Origin: Parerythrobacter_A sp963761775
GTDB lineage: Bacteria; Pseudomonadota; Alphaproteobacteria; Sphingomonadales; Sphingomonadaceae
Length of the DNA stretch: 64,000 nucleotides
Direction: 5' to 3'
Assembly: GCA_963761775.1 (NCBI GenBank)
Contig: CAVXIF010000012.1
Span: 124,001-188,000, forward strand
Positions 17,991 through 28,423 of the stretch are shown piece after piece. The notes beneath the pieces are model-generated. The model saw only the letters and a program-made list of their open reading frames with translations, did not search any database and was not told the DNA's origin. Both the position numbers and the translations under genes were made by a program. How positions within the stretch are numbered: the first letter of the stretch is position 1; every line of letters starts with the position of its first letter.

Positions 17991-20009
17991 CGAGTAGGTC
18001 GGGGCCAAGCACCGGCGGCAGGATTTCCGCCGTACCACCCGGAGCATACCAGACGTATAGCGGAATGCCCGCGACCCCCTGCTGTTCGAGGAACGCGACG
18101 ATCTCTGCGTCCGGCTGCGACCAGTCGCCGCGCATCGCGATGACCCCGGCGGCATCGAACGCCTCCTCGGTCGCGGCGCGTTCGATGGCGATGCTTTCAT
18201 TGACCTTGCAGGTGACGCACCAGTCGGCGGTGAACCACAGGAACACCGGCTTACCTGTTGCCCGCGCATCGGCCAAAGCGTCGGGCGAATACGGTACGGG
18301 ATCGAGGCGCGAGGCTGCGGCGGACCGGCTCGTGCCCTCGTAACTGGCGGGTGCCGCGATGGCCGCAAAGACGACGAACGGCGCGGCGACGAGCACGAAG
18401 GCGGGCCATGCCATGCGACCATTGCGCTGCAACCGCCCGACGATGGCGAATGCCACCACCAGCCCGAACACGCCGATCGTCACCATCAGCGCAAAGCCAC
18501 GCCCGCCAAGCTGCGCCAGCAACCAGACCAGCGCCAGCGCGGTCAGCCCCATCGGCACCGCCATCGCGCGCCGAACCGCTCCATCCAGGCGCCGGGCTTC
18601 GGCAGCATCCGGCGCAGGGCGGGCACGAAACCGATGGCGAGAAAGGGTAGCGCCAGCCCCAGCCCCAGCGCGCCGAACAGCAGCAGTGCTTCGACCGTCG
18701 GCAACAGCAACGCCGCCCCCAGCGCTGCCGCCATGAACGGCCCGGTGCAGGGTGTCGCGGCGACTGCGGCCAGCAGGCCGGTACCGAATGCGCCCACCGG
18801 TTTGCCGTCATCGCCCACGGCAAACGTCGGCAACTCGAACAGCCCGGCAAGATTGGCGGTGATCGCCGCAGCCAGCACGAACAGCGCCACTACGACCGCC
18901 GGTTCCTGTAACTGGAAAGCCCAGCCCACCTGCTGCCCGCCAGCGCGTAGGGCCAGCATCATCGCGCCCAGCGCGACGCAGGCCAGCACCACGCCTGCGG
19001 TGTAGGCCAGCCCCTCGCGCTGCGCCGCCCGCTCCCCCGCGCCGCTTTTCGCAAGGCTTAGCGCCTTGAGGCTGAGGATCGGGAAGACGCAGGGCATCAC
19101 GTTGAGCAGCAACCCGCCCGCCAGAGCAGACAGCAGCAGCACGACGAGCGACGGCGCGCCGGTGAAGCCGGCCAGCGCCTCGAACCCCTTGCCGTCCGGC
19201 ACCGCGCCAGTCCCGGCGGTAAAGGCAACGCCCCCACCATCGCCGAACGCCAGCAGACCCTCGATCTGCCCTGCCCCGCCATCCGTTCGGCTTGCTGCCA
19301 TTTCGACCAGCAGCATGTCGCCCCGGCGCGAAAACGCCTGCGCTGCCGCATAGCCGACCACATCCGTCGTCGCGACGAACACGTGCGGGTCGGGCAGGTC
19401 GAGCGCGGCGGGCACCGGTATGGCAAGCCGCACCGTATCGCCGGTGCGCGCGTAGGTTCCGGCACGGTCCATCACCGGCGCGATGGCGGCGCGCCAGCTT
19501 GCGTGGAGCGCGGATGGCACGGGTTTGACGCCCATCGCCACGGTCAATTCCAGCGTATCGCGTTGCGGGATGCAGATGTCGGCGCAGGCGAGCCATTCGG
19601 CATCGACGCGCAGGGTCACACGGCCCCGGTCTGCCGCATCGGCGGGGATGCGGACCGGCACCAATACCGCATGATCGCCCTTGTAGACGTGGTTCATCAG
19701 CCCGCCGATCACCAGCGTCTGCGGCACCGGAAACTCGGGCGTTCCGGCGTTCCAGCCATCGGGCAGCGTCCAGTCCAGCGTCAGGCCGAAGCCTGCATCG
19801 CCGGGGTTCTTCCAGTATCCGTGCCAGCCGGGCTCGGGCGTAAAGGCGACCGCCACCAGCATTTCCGACCCCGGCGTCGCCGCGTCCAGCGCCACCAGCC
19901 GCGCCGGTATCTTCAGCGCCTGACCCGCGCCGGATTGTGCCTGCGCCATGGCGGGCGACAGCAGCAGCAGACAGGCGGCCAGAGCCGGAAAAAGGCGGGC
20001 GAAGAACAT
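17965..20009 (-). CDS. DsbD/ScsB-type thiol:disulfide interchange protein, one frameshift
   Basis: The product is an inner-membrane electron-transfer protein that moves reducing power from cytosolic thioredoxin to the periplasm. A signal peptide (residues 1-25) leads to a periplasmic domain with CADICIPQ. A multi-pass core follows with the paired cysteines of NVMPCVFPIL and AATPCTGPF, and a C-terminal thioredoxin domain has WFTADWCVTCK. The frame breaks near 18575, where one lost C separates ERF from RRAMAVPMGL; repaired length is about 682 residues. The start is ATG 20007-20009; a GTG directly before it is also possible. It diverges from the ubiquinone-type hydroxylase gene. Targets could be cytochrome c maturation or metal-resistance thiols; the sequence does not say. 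Confidence 0.9.
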
Positions 20010-20033
20010 CACGGCTGAGGGCGCTGGCGATCC

Positions 20034-20056
20034 GGAAGTTTAGGGAAGTTTAGGCC
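20034..20056 (+). repeat. 23-bp motif, exact inverted copy of 7824-7846
   Basis: GGAAGTTTAGGGAAGTTTAG plus GCC: two tandem GGAAGTTTAG half-sites spaced by 10 bases. It lies in the 145-base divergent gap between the DsbD-like gene and the hydroxylase gene, where a regulator site would be expected. The identical reverse complement 12.2 kb away is unlikely by chance at this length. It may be a transcription-factor site or a short dispersed repeat. Confidence 0.6.
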
Positions 20057-20154
20057 CAGATAGGGTTATAGCCCGCGAATGTCATGGCCCGCCCCCTAAA
20101 GCTATCCCGCCATAGCTTGCCACCCGGCACCTGCCCTCGCTAGTGACTGGGCCT

Positions 20155-21378
20155 ATGGCAAACGACACAGCACGATGTGACCTTTTGATCCTGGGCGGCG
20201 GGCTGGTCGGCATGACGCTGGCGCTGGCGGCGGCGCGCAAGGGGCTGTCCGCACATGTGGTCGATCGGGCCGATCCCGCCGACCTGACTGCCGAGGGCTT
20301 CGACGGACGTGCTTCCGCGATCTCCACCGCGAGCTGGCATCTGTTCACCAATATCGGCCTGGCGGACCGGCTGGAACCGCATGGCTGCGGCATAGCCAGC
20401 ATCGCCGTCAGCGACCAGCTAAAGCCGGGCAATATCGACTTCACACCCGCGCCGGACGAAGGCACGCTGGGCCGGATGTTCGCAAACCGCGAACTGCGCC
20501 TCGCTTTGTTCGAGGCGGCGCGCGAAGAACCGCTGATTACCTGGCACGCCAATGCCGAAGTCATCGATCGCACGCGCGACGATTTCGGCGTGTCGGCCAC
20601 GCTTGAGAGCGGCGAGACCCTGCGCGCCGCATTGATGGTCGCGGCGGAAGGGCGGCAATCGCCGACGCGCGAAATGGCGGGCATCGCAATCGCAAAATGG
20701 GATTACAGCCACCGCGCCATCATCGCCGGACTGACTCACGACAAACCGCACGGGAATGTCGCGTGGGAAATCTTCTACCCCGACGGGCCGTTCGCCCTGT
20801 TGCCGATGCGCGATGCGGAGGACGGCACGCATCGCAGTTCGCTGGTGTGGACCGTGGACGAGGCCGATGCGGCGGGCACGCTGAAATTACCGGACCGCGC
20901 CTTCCTCGCCGAAGTGCAGCAGCGCATGGGCGACATTTTCGGCAAAATCCGCACTGTTGGCCCGCGTAGCTCGTGGCCGCTGGGGTTCCACCATACTGCG
21001 AAGATAACTGCCGACCGGCTGGTGCTGGTCGGTGATGCGGCGCACGGCATCCACCCGATTGCGGGGCAGGGCCTCAATCTCGGCTTGCGCGATGTGGGTG
21101 CGCTGGTCGAGGTGCTGGGCGAAGGCGCGCGTCTGGGTCTCGATCCCGGCGATGCGCAACTGCTTATGAAATACGAAAACTGGCGCGGACTGGATGCGTT
21201 TTCGGTGGCGCTGGCGACCGATGGGCTGACCCGCCTGTTCGGCATTCCGGGCCGCGCGGCATCGGCGGCGCGGCGGCTGGGCATGTCGGGTGTGCAAAGG
21301 GTGCCCGCACTCAAGACGTTTTTCATGGACGAAGCGCGCGGCGTGACCGGCGATATGCCCGAATTGCTGCGCGGCTAG
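20155..21378 (+). CDS. UbiH/UbiF/COQ6-family FAD monooxygenase
   Basis: The product is a flavin-dependent aromatic hydroxylase, most likely a ring hydroxylase of ubiquinone biosynthesis. The FAD motif LLILGGGLVGMTLAL is near residues 10-24, the middle DG-type segment has LMVAAEGRQSPTR, and VLVGDAAHGIHPIAGQGLNLGLRD (quoted in parts: GDAAHGIHPIAGQ) is the family hallmark near residue 290. Length is 407 residues and the frame intact. I prefer ATG 20155 (MANDTARCDLL) over GTG 20143. It converges on the mitofilin-like gene, with 3 bases between the stops. Which ring position it hydroxylates cannot be told. Confidence 0.93.
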   Translation: MANDTARCDLLILGGGLVGMTLALAAARKGLSAHVVDRADPADLTAEGFDGRASAISTASWHLFTNIGLADRLEPHGCGIASIAVSDQLKPGNIDFTPAPDEGTLGRMFANRELRLALFEAAREEPLITWHANAEVIDRTRDDFGVSATLESGETLRAALMVAAEGRQSPTREMAGIAIAKWDYSHRAIIAGLTHDKPHGNVAWEIFYPDGPFALLPMRDAEDGTHRSSLVWTVDEADAAGTLKLPDRAFLAEVQQRMGDIFGKIRTVGPRSSWPLGFHHTAKITADRLVLVGDAAHGIHPIAGQGLNLGLRDVGALVEVLGEGARLGLDPGDAQLLMKYENWRGLDAFSVALATDGLTRLFGIPGRAASAARRLGMSGVQRVPALKTFFMDEARGVTGDMPELLRG

Positions 21379-21381
21379 AGG

Positions 21382-22332
21382 TCAGCCCGTCGCTTCGCTG
21401 TCGGTCGCCGGTGCGCGCGCCGCCGGGCTGGGCTGTTCGATGACCTGCCCTTCATTGTCACGCAGCCCGCTGGTCTCGACGATGGCCGACGTTTCCAGGA
21501 TATCGAGCGCGTTCTGCACGCTGGCATAGCGTTTGGCATCCGCGATCCAACCGCGCGCGCTGGCGGCGCCGGGCAACGATTGCACCTCGGCAATCGCATG
21601 TTCGACCCGCCCGTTTTCCAGCGAAAGCCGCGCTCGATACAGCGCACGATCGGGCCGGGTGGAGGGTGTGGTTTCGCGGCGGATCACGAACAGCTCGCGC
21701 AATTCACGCCGGGCGCGGGCAAAGGACGGTCCCTCCTTCGCCGTAACGAGTTGTGGCGACAGGCCTTCCAGCCGCGCCAGCAGCTGGTCCAGCCGCACGG
21801 GGTCTTTCGAAGCGGAAATCACGGTGCGCACCGCGTCGGGCTGCGCCATGCCGAAACGCAGGCGCAGCTGGTCGCCGAGATAGCCGAGCTGTTCGCCGCG
21901 TTCCAATGTGCGGCGCGCGGCAAAGGCGACCAGCAGCCCCTCGGCACGGCCCGCATTGCCCGATGCCGCCTGCGCTTGCAGGTCCAGTCGCGCAAGCCGC
22001 TGTTCCGCTGCATCGAGCCGCTGTTCCAGCCCCCCCTGCTGGCGGACGACCCGCGCGGCGGCGGGCGTGGCCGCGTCGTCCGGCGCATCGATGGCCACAT
22101 CATCGGCCTCGCCGGAGCGCAGCGCGAGGAGTGGATTATCGGTAGGCGCGGCTTGGGCGGTGCCTTCACCGGCGGACCGGGCCTCCTTCGTATCGCCGGT
22201 GCGGAACGGATTGCCCTCGTCCCACGTGAAATAGCCGACAACCAGCGCGCCGAGCAGGAACGCACTCAGCATCACGCCGAAAATTGCCTGCATCGAACCG
22301 CTTTTCCGCTTGGATTGCTCCGGGGTACTCAT
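21382..22332 (-). CDS. Mitofilin-family (COG4223) single-pass membrane protein
   Basis: The N-terminus has one membrane segment (AIFGVMLSAFLLGALVVGYF, residues 15-34), then a low-complexity acidic linker. A coiled coil (about residues 100-130: LEQRLDAAEQRLARLDLQAQ) and a helical C-terminal domain follow. Alphaproteobacterial members of this mitofilin-like family sit next to hemD, exactly as here: the start is 10 bases after the hemD stop. The role in bacteria is unclear; envelope organisation is suggested by the mitochondrial relative. The product is 316 residues and intact. Confidence 0.85.
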   Translation of the reverse strand: MSTPEQSKRKSGSMQAIFGVMLSAFLLGALVVGYFTWDEGNPFRTGDTKEARSAGEGTAQAAPTDNPLLALRSGEADDVAIDAPDDAATPAAARVVRQQGGLEQRLDAAEQRLARLDLQAQAASGNAGRAEGLLVAFAARRTLERGEQLGYLGDQLRLRFGMAQPDAVRTVISASKDPVRLDQLLARLEGLSPQLVTAKEGPSFARARRELRELFVIRRETTPSTRPDRALYRARLSLENGRVEHAIAEVQSLPGAASARGWIADAKRYASVQNALDILETSAIVETSGLRDNEGQVIEQPSPAARAPATDSEATG

Positions 22333-22342
22333 GTGGGACTGG

Positions 22343-23047
22343 CTACTCCGCTGCCGTTTCGTTGCTGCCCGCCTCTTGCCATAACTTTGCCGCTGCGGCT
22401 AGCAAGGCGGCGTCGTTCGGGTGCAGTGCGATTGCTGTTTCGCGCCAGCCCGTGCCGGTATCGGGCTGCAAACGCGGTCCGATCAACGCCAGCGACAGGC
22501 GGCTGCGGTCGATCTTCAACCGCGCGCATTCGGCGGCGAAATGCCGGGTCGCTGCCGCCGAATGAAGCAGCACCACGCCACCCTGCTGGAACCGGTCGGC
22601 CAGCGCGCCATCCATCGCATCCGCCTGCGCACGATAAACGGCATGTTCCGCCAGCGTGACGCCGGCGGGCGGGTCGAGCGGCACGCGCTCTTCCCCGCCC
22701 AGCCGCAACAGACGCGTGCCGGGCGGCATGGTATCGAGCAGCGCCTGCAATCCGCCACTGCCTTCGCCGGCAACGGTAAAGCCTGCCACCCGCGCGACCT
22801 CCGCCGTGCGCGCGCCGACTGCATGGACCGGAAGGTGGCTATATTGCTGCAATGCCTTTCCGCCGTGCCGGATTGCGTTGGCACTGCCGATCAGCAACGC
22901 GTCGAACCGGTCGGCGGGGGGCGGGGTCCAGTCTATCGCGGCGATGGTGAACAGCGGCGCAGGCGTAATCGCCAGCCCCATCGCGCGGCCCGCCGCCAGC
23001 GTGGCGGAGAGGCCGGGTTCGGCACGAATGGCAAAGATGGCGGACAC
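22343..23047 (-). CDS. hemD: Uroporphyrinogen-III synthase
   Basis: HemD closes the linear tetrapyrrole hydroxymethylbilane into uroporphyrinogen III in haem synthesis. This fast-evolving enzyme is recognised from its N-terminal FAIRAEPGLSATLA, the central FDALLIGSANAIRHGG with PVHAVGARTAEVAR, and VVLLHSAAATRHFA near the C-terminus. It also sits directly behind hemC. The most likely start is GTG 23045-23047, 8 bases after the hemC stop, giving 234 residues. The open frame runs on upstream inside hemC, but that part is hemC in another frame. The frame is intact. Confidence 0.85.
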   Translation of the reverse strand: MSAIFAIRAEPGLSATLAAGRAMGLAITPAPLFTIAAIDWTPPPADRFDALLIGSANAIRHGGKALQQYSHLPVHAVGARTAEVARVAGFTVAGEGSGGLQALLDTMPPGTRLLRLGGEERVPLDPPAGVTLAEHAVYRAQADAMDGALADRFQQGGVVLLHSAAATRHFAAECARLKIDRSRLSLALIGPRLQPDTGTGWRETAIALHPNDAALLAAAAKLWQEAGSNETAAE

Positions 23048-23055
23048 CCGCTCGG

Positions 23056-23986
23056 CTATGTTTTCGCAGTGAACAGGGACGCGACGGCTTCGGGCGCATC
23101 GCGCAACAGCGCGCGGGCGAATGCGGTGCAGCCTGCAATATCGCCCGCCTCCCCGCGCCAGACGCCATCGACCCGCTGCGCGCCATCCGCGCTGAACAGG
23201 CTGACCTGCAAACGCAGCGTATCGCTTTCCCACGCGCTCAGCATCGCAATCGGGCTGTGGCAGGTGCCGCCCAGCCCCGCCAGCACCGCGCGCTCGGCCA
23301 TCACGGTGGCGCGACTGGGTGCATCGTCGATGGCGGCGAGCCAGTCGCGCGCCCGCCGGTCGTCGGCGCGGCATTCGATGCCGATGGCCCCCTGCGCCGG
23401 CGCGGGCAAGAAGGTATCTGTGTCGAGCACGGTCCCGACATCGCCCTGCCCCAACCGCGCCAGTCCGGCAGCGGCCAGCAGCGTCACATCCGCTTCGCCA
23501 CCCGCCAGTTTGCCGAGCCGCGTCGCCACGTTCCCGCGCATCCCGACGATGCGGCAATCGGGGCGGTGGTGCAGCATCTGCGCGGCGCGGCGCGGGGCGC
23601 TGGTGCCGATGCGCGCGCCCTGCGGCATGGCCGCCAGACTGTCCGCGCCCACCAGCACATCGCGCACATCGGCGCGCGGCAGGATGGCGGCGATGGCCAG
23701 GGTGTCGGGCCGCAGCGTCTCGACATCCTTCATCGAATGCACCGCGGCGTCGATGCGCCCTGTCGGCCAGCCATGCATCCAGCTCGCGTGTCCATAGCGC
23801 CTTGCCGCCGATATCGGCCAGCGGGCGGTCCTGTATCCGGTCGCCGCTGGCGATGACGGGCACCAGTTCGACCTGCGCCGCCGCCCAGCCATGCGCCGTG
23901 CATAGCCGGTCGCGCGTCTCTTCCGCTTGCGCCATCGCCAGCGGACTGCGCCGCGTGCCCAGTTTCAGGAGAATGTCGTGTACCAT
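23056..23986 (-). CDS. hemC: Porphobilinogen deaminase (hydroxymethylbilane synthase), one frameshift
   Basis: HemC joins four porphobilinogens into hydroxymethylbilane. The start ATG at 23984-23986 gives MVHDILLKLGTRRSPLAMAQ, the family N-terminus. IDAAVHSMKDVE, RRAAQMLHHRPD, GNVATRLGKL and APAQGAIGIECR follow. GLGGTCHSPIAM carries the Cys that holds the dipyrromethane cofactor. One extra base near 23765 separates WTRELDAWLAD from GRIDAAVHS. Repaired length is about 310 residues, as expected. The gene is essential for haem, so the break is almost certainly a sequencing error. It diverges from tsaD with only 43 bases between the start codons. Confidence 0.95.
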
Positions 23987-24029
23987 GCCGTGCTTGCCCT
24001 AACGGGGCATCGGGTGCAGGGGAACCCGC

Positions 24030-25086
24030 ATGGCTCACGACGGCGGAACCGTTCTCGGCATCGAATCCAGTTGCGACGAAACCGCCGTCGCGCTGGTGAC
24101 GGGCGACCGCCGCATCGTGGCGCAGCGCATCGCCTCGCAGGATGCCGAACACGCACCCTATGGCGGTGTCGTCCCCGAAATCGCCGCGCGCGCCCATGCC
24201 GACCGGCTGGCCCCGATGATTGCCGATGTGATGGCCGAAGCCGGGATGGAATTGCGCGACCTTTCGCGCCATTGCCGCCACCGCCGGGCCGGGCCTGATC
24301 GGCGGGGTGATGGTCGGGCTGGTCAGTGCCAAGGCGCTGGCGATGGCGGGGGAGGTACCGCTGCTGGCGATCAACCATCTGGAAGGGCACGCCCTGTCGC
24401 CGCGTTTGGCGGACGCGACGCTGGAGTTCCCTTATCTACTGCTGCTGGTGTCGGGCGGGCATTGCCAGATCCTGCGGGTGGATGGCGTGGGCCAATACCG
24501 CCGCCTCGCCACCACCATCGACGATGCGCTGGGCGAGGCATTCGACAAGACCGCCAAGATTTTGGGCTTCGGCTATCCCGGCGGTCCGGCGGTGGAACGG
24601 CTGGCGCGCGAAGGGGACGCAAGCAAGGTCAAGCTGCCGCGCCCTTTGCTCGGCAGCGCCGAACCGCATTTCAGTTTCGCCGGTCTCAAAAGCGCGGTGC
24701 TGCGCGCGAAGGAAGCGCAGGGCACGGACTACAGCGATGCGGATATTGCCGCGTCGTTCCAGCAGGCCGCCATCGATTGCCTGCTCGACCGGCTGGCGCA
24801 TTCGCTCGACGCATCCGGCACGCTGCCTGCGCTGGTGGTGGCGGGCGGCGTCGCGTCGAACCATGCCATCCGCACCGCGCTGGAAACCTTTGCCGCATCG
24901 CGCGCCATGCGCTTCGTCGCGCCGCCGCTGGCGCTGTGTACCGACAACGCCGCGATGATCGCATGGGCCGGGCAGGAGCGGCTGGCATTGGGCGCGACAT
25001 CGGATCCGCTCGACATCGCCGCGCGGCCGCGCTGGCCGCTCGATGCGGATGCGGAACCGGTGCGCGGCGCGGGGTACAAGGCATGA
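24030..25086 (+). CDS. tsaD: TsaD, tRNA threonylcarbamoyladenosine transferase subunit, one frameshift
   Basis: TsaD (Kae1/Gcp) transfers the threonylcarbamoyl group to A37 of ANN-reading tRNAs. The product starts MAHDGGTVLGIESSCDETAVAL. The metal-binding His pair lies in NHLEGHALSPR, and LLLLVSGGHCQI, GEAFDKTAKILG, LKSAVL and CTDNAAMIAWAG complete the ASKHA-like fold. One base is missing near 24271 between ELRDLS and AIAATAGPG. Repaired length is about 352 residues. The gene is essential in most bacteria, so sequencing error is the best explanation. The stop is followed 10 bases later by the gpsA start. Confidence 0.95.
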
Positions 25087-25096
25087 GTTTCAGGCA

Positions 25097-26119
25097 ATGA
25101 GCGTTCTGGGGATGAAGGGAGCCGACGCCCTCGGCGCGCATCCGGCCACGGTCGGCGTTATCGGTGCGGGGGCTTGGGGCACTGCACTGGCGCAGATGCT
25201 GGCGAGCGACGGGCGCGACGTGATCTTGTGGGCGTTCGAGGACGACGTTGTCGAGGATATCGCCCGCAATCGTACGAACAGCGCGTTCCTGCCATCGGCA
25301 CGTCTGGCGGACAGCATCCTTGCGACGGGCAATCTCGCCGCGCTGGCGCAATGCGAAACGCTGCTGGCCGTGACCCCCGCGCAGCACCTGGGCACGATAT
25401 TGGCGCAACTGCCCCGCCCCCCGCGCGATCTCGTGCTGTGCAGCAAGGGCATCGACGCCGCCACCGGCCACCTGATGAACACCGTGGCGCAAAACGCGCT
25501 GCCCGATGCGGCCATCGCTGTCCTTTCCGGCCCGACCTTCGCGCATGAAGTCGCTGCCGGGATGCCCACCGCCGTCACGCTGGCCTGCGCCGGTGGCGAG
25601 GCGCAGTGGGATCGCATCTCGCCCGTCATCGCCCGCCCGCAGTTCCGCCCCTATTACACGCCCGATGTGGTCGGTGCGGAGATCGGCGGGGCGGTCAAGA
25701 ACGTGCTCGCCATTGCCTGCGGCGTCGTCGACGGCCTGTCGCTCGGCCAGAATGCCCGCGCCGCGCTGATCGCGCGCGGCTATGCCGAGATGCAGCGGTT
25801 CGGCGATGCGATGGGCGCGCAACGCGAAACGCTGGCGGGGCTGTCGGGCCTCGGCGATCTGGTGCTGACCTGCTCCAGCACCGCCAGCCGCAATTTCTCG
25901 CTCGGCAAGGCGCTGGGCGAAGGGCAGTCCGCCGCCGCGCTGACGCAGGACCGCCGCACCGTGGCCGAAGGCGCGCATACCGCGCCCGTGCTGCACCGGC
26001 TGGCGGAGGAACACGACATCGCCATGCCCATCGTTGCCGCCGTCAACGCTCTGCTGGCGGGTGAGGATGCGCAGGGCGTGGTCAGCGGTCTGCTGTCCCG
26101 CCGCCTGAAGGCCGAATAG
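25097..26119 (+). CDS. gpsA: NAD(P)-dependent glycerol-3-phosphate dehydrogenase
   Basis: GpsA reduces dihydroxyacetone phosphate to sn-glycerol-3-phosphate, the backbone of phospholipids. The Rossmann motif GVIGAGAWGTALAQ is near residues 17-30 and LLAVTPAQHL marks the second half of the fold. LCSKGID and VLSGPTFAHEVAAG follow, and GAVKNVLAIACG holds the catalytic Lys. GLGDLVLTCSS and SRNFSLG close the substrate domain. The product is 340 residues and the frame intact. ATG 25097 is used; an alternative Met lies 7 codons later. It probably shares a transcript with tsaD. Confidence 0.95.
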   Translation: MSVLGMKGADALGAHPATVGVIGAGAWGTALAQMLASDGRDVILWAFEDDVVEDIARNRTNSAFLPSARLADSILATGNLAALAQCETLLAVTPAQHLGTILAQLPRPPRDLVLCSKGIDAATGHLMNTVAQNALPDAAIAVLSGPTFAHEVAAGMPTAVTLACAGGEAQWDRISPVIARPQFRPYYTPDVVGAEIGGAVKNVLAIACGVVDGLSLGQNARAALIARGYAEMQRFGDAMGAQRETLAGLSGLGDLVLTCSSTASRNFSLGKALGEGQSAAALTQDRRTVAEGAHTAPVLHRLAEEHDIAMPIVAAVNALLAGEDAQGVVSGLLSRRLKAE

Positions 26120-26134
26120 CGTCCCCTCGCGCGG

Positions 26135-27644
26135 ATGGAGGACCAGACCCAGCAGGCCAAGGAAGCAGGCGACATTGCCGCGCTGGCGAAGGGCGGGCGG
26201 ACCAACGTGTTCGGCTTCGTGCTGCGTCTCGCCGCGCGCATCCCGTTCCTGTTCATCGCCGCGCCAGCTTTACGGTGTCGACGCGATGGGCCGTTTCGCC
26301 TCCGCACTGGTGGTGGTCGAACTGTTCGCGCTGCTGTGTTCGCTGGGCGAAAAACGCGGGCTGGCGCAGCGGCTGTCGATCAGCGAGGAACATCCGGCCA
26401 ACACCGTCTATTCGGGCATGCTGCTGGCGCTGATATTCTCCAGCATGGCGGCGGCGTTCTTCTGGTTCGTGCCCTACCCGCTGTTCCCGGCGGGCGAATA
26501 CACCACGCTGGACCGTCTGATCGTGCTGGCCATCCCCGGCTATGCGCTGACCGAGATCGTATTGGCCGCGCAGGCCTATCGCTACGACATCGCCACCACC
26601 GTCCGCGCCCGCGCCGTGGTGGAACCGTGGACCATCAGCATTCTGGCGGGGGCGTTCTATGTCACGCCGTTCGTGGAGAGCGGGCTGGAGCTGGCCTATC
26701 TCGGCAGCATCTATGCCGGGCTGGCCACCGGGCTGTGGACCTTCGGGCGGACCTACGGCCTGCCGCGCGGCTGGCAGATCAGGCTTCGCCCGATGCTGCG
26801 CCAGACCTGGCGCGCGCTGCCGCTGGCGACGGCGGATGTGGTGGAGTGGGGCACACGGCGCGTCGATATCTTCATCCTCGGCCTGTTCGCCGCGCCCGCC
26901 GCGGTCGGCGTCTATTATTTCGCGCAGCAAATCGCCAGCCTGCCGCAAAAGCTGAAAACCAGTTTCGAACCCATCCTCGGCCCGGTCATCACGCGCAACC
27001 TGAAGGACGGGAACAACAAGGCAATCGCGGAGGCGCTGTGCCGCGTCGGCTTCTGGATCATCGCCGCGCAGGCGGGCATCGCGCTGGCGCTGGGCGTGCC
27101 GGGCGAGGCGGTCATGGGGCTTGGCGGGCCGGACGTGGTCGGCGGCACCGGCGCGCTGGCGCTGCTGCTGACCGCAGAAGTGGTCGCGGCGACCGCCGTC
27201 GTCAGTGAGGCGGCGCTGGTCTATGTCGCGCGGGTCCGCAATCTGTGGATTTCGGTCGCCACCATCGCGGTGCAGGCGGCGCTGACGGTGGCCATCGTGC
27301 TGGGGGTGGAGCACCTTGGCTATGGCGAACCATTCAAGGCGGCGGGCGCGGCGCTGGCGCTGGCCGTGTCGCTGGGGCTGGCATCGCTGGTCAAGGCGTG
27401 GCTGCTGTCGCGTATCCTGGGTTATCCGATCAACACCTGGCGCTGGGCGCTGGTCTGGGCGGCGGGTCCGGCCATCGTGGTCGGCTTCCTCGTCACCCTG
27501 CTGCCCGAATGGGCGGAACTGCTGATCGGCATTCCGGCGATCCTGCTGACCTATGGCGTCGTCATCTGGCGGCGCGGGTTCGGGCCGGAGGACCGCGTGC
27601 TGTTCAGGAAAGGCAAGACGGGCGAAGAGACCGCACCGAAATAG
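26135..27644 (+). CDS. Polysaccharide flippase-like membrane protein (MOP/PST family), one frameshift
   Basis: The product is a multi-pass inner-membrane protein of about 503 residues with some 12-14 hydrophobic segments, resembling Wzx/RfbX-type lipid-linked oligosaccharide exporters. Readable landmarks are NVFGFVLRLAARIPFLF, YGVDAMGRFASALVVVE, DVVEWGTRRVDIFILG and VGVYYFAQQIASLPQKLK. One base is lost near 26266 between FLFIAA and the LYGVDAMG segment. It starts 15 bases after gpsA and lies outside the main polysaccharide locus, where a second flippase gene (48348-49841) is found. Its cargo is unknown. Confidence 0.85.
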
Positions 27645-27684
27645 ACCTGTGCGCCCCGCGTCATCTTGCTAAGACAAACGCGCA

Positions 27685-28422
27685 ATGTCGATCCGCCCGC
27701 CCCTCCTGATTATCGCCGGTGCCGTGCTGAGCGCGGGCGTGGGGTATGTCTGGGCCGGAACGCAGGACGATGCGCTTGCGCGCGCGCTGGAGCAGAATGC
27801 CGATGCCGCGCTGGCGCAGGCCGGGCTGGCGCAGATCACGGTCGATACCGGTCTTTCGCGCCGTCCCACACGCCATGTCCTGCTGGACGGAGCCGACGCG
27901 CTGGACGAGGCCGACCGCGCCCGCGCCGCGCGACTTGTCGGCGGTATATCGGGCGTCGGCGGCGTCATCTGGGCGGACGGCACGATGCAGGCGGAAGGCG
28001 AGGCGCAGACCTATGCCCCGATGCATTGCGAGGACGAAGTCGGCGCCCTGCTGCGCGCGCGCTCCATCCGGTTCGAGGAATCTTCGGCAGAAATAGAGGC
28101 GGCCAGCCGCGAATTGCTGGACGAGGTGGCGCAGGCGCTGCGGCCATGTCTGGGCAGCGTGATTTCCGTCACCGGGCATACCGACAAGTCCGGGCCGGAG
28201 CCGGGTAACCTGGCGCTGTCGCTGGACCGGGCGCGCGCCATCCGCGAGGCACTGGTTGCACGCGGCATCCCGCGCGACGGATTGCGCGCCAGCGGTGTCG
28301 GCTCGCGCCGTCCGGTGGAGGGTCTTGCGCCGGGCGATCCTGCCAATCGGCGCATCGAGTTTTCCGTGATTTCCACCGTGCCCGTGACCCCTACCATCGT
28401 CGACACGCCGGGGGCGCGCTGA
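27685..28422 (+). CDS. OmpA-family peptidoglycan-associating protein
   Basis: The N-terminal 24 residues form a signal peptide or membrane anchor (LLIIAGAVLSAGVGYVWA). A middle region follows with the repeat-like pattern TVDTGLSRRPTRHVLL and GVIWADG (BON-like). The C-terminal OmpA domain has ISVTGHTDKSG, LSLDRARAIREAL, GVGSRRPVE and NRRIEFSV. The last domain should bind peptidoglycan diaminopimelate non-covalently. The product is 245 residues and intact. The next gene, a 38-residue membrane protein, starts one base after its stop. Confidence 0.88.
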   Translation: MSIRPPLLIIAGAVLSAGVGYVWAGTQDDALARALEQNADAALAQAGLAQITVDTGLSRRPTRHVLLDGADALDEADRARAARLVGGISGVGGVIWADGTMQAEGEAQTYAPMHCEDEVGALLRARSIRFEESSAEIEAASRELLDEVAQALRPCLGSVISVTGHTDKSGPEPGNLALSLDRARAIREALVARGIPRDGLRASGVGSRRPVEGLAPGDPANRRIEFSVISTVPVTPTIVDTPGAR

Positions 28423-28423
28423 C

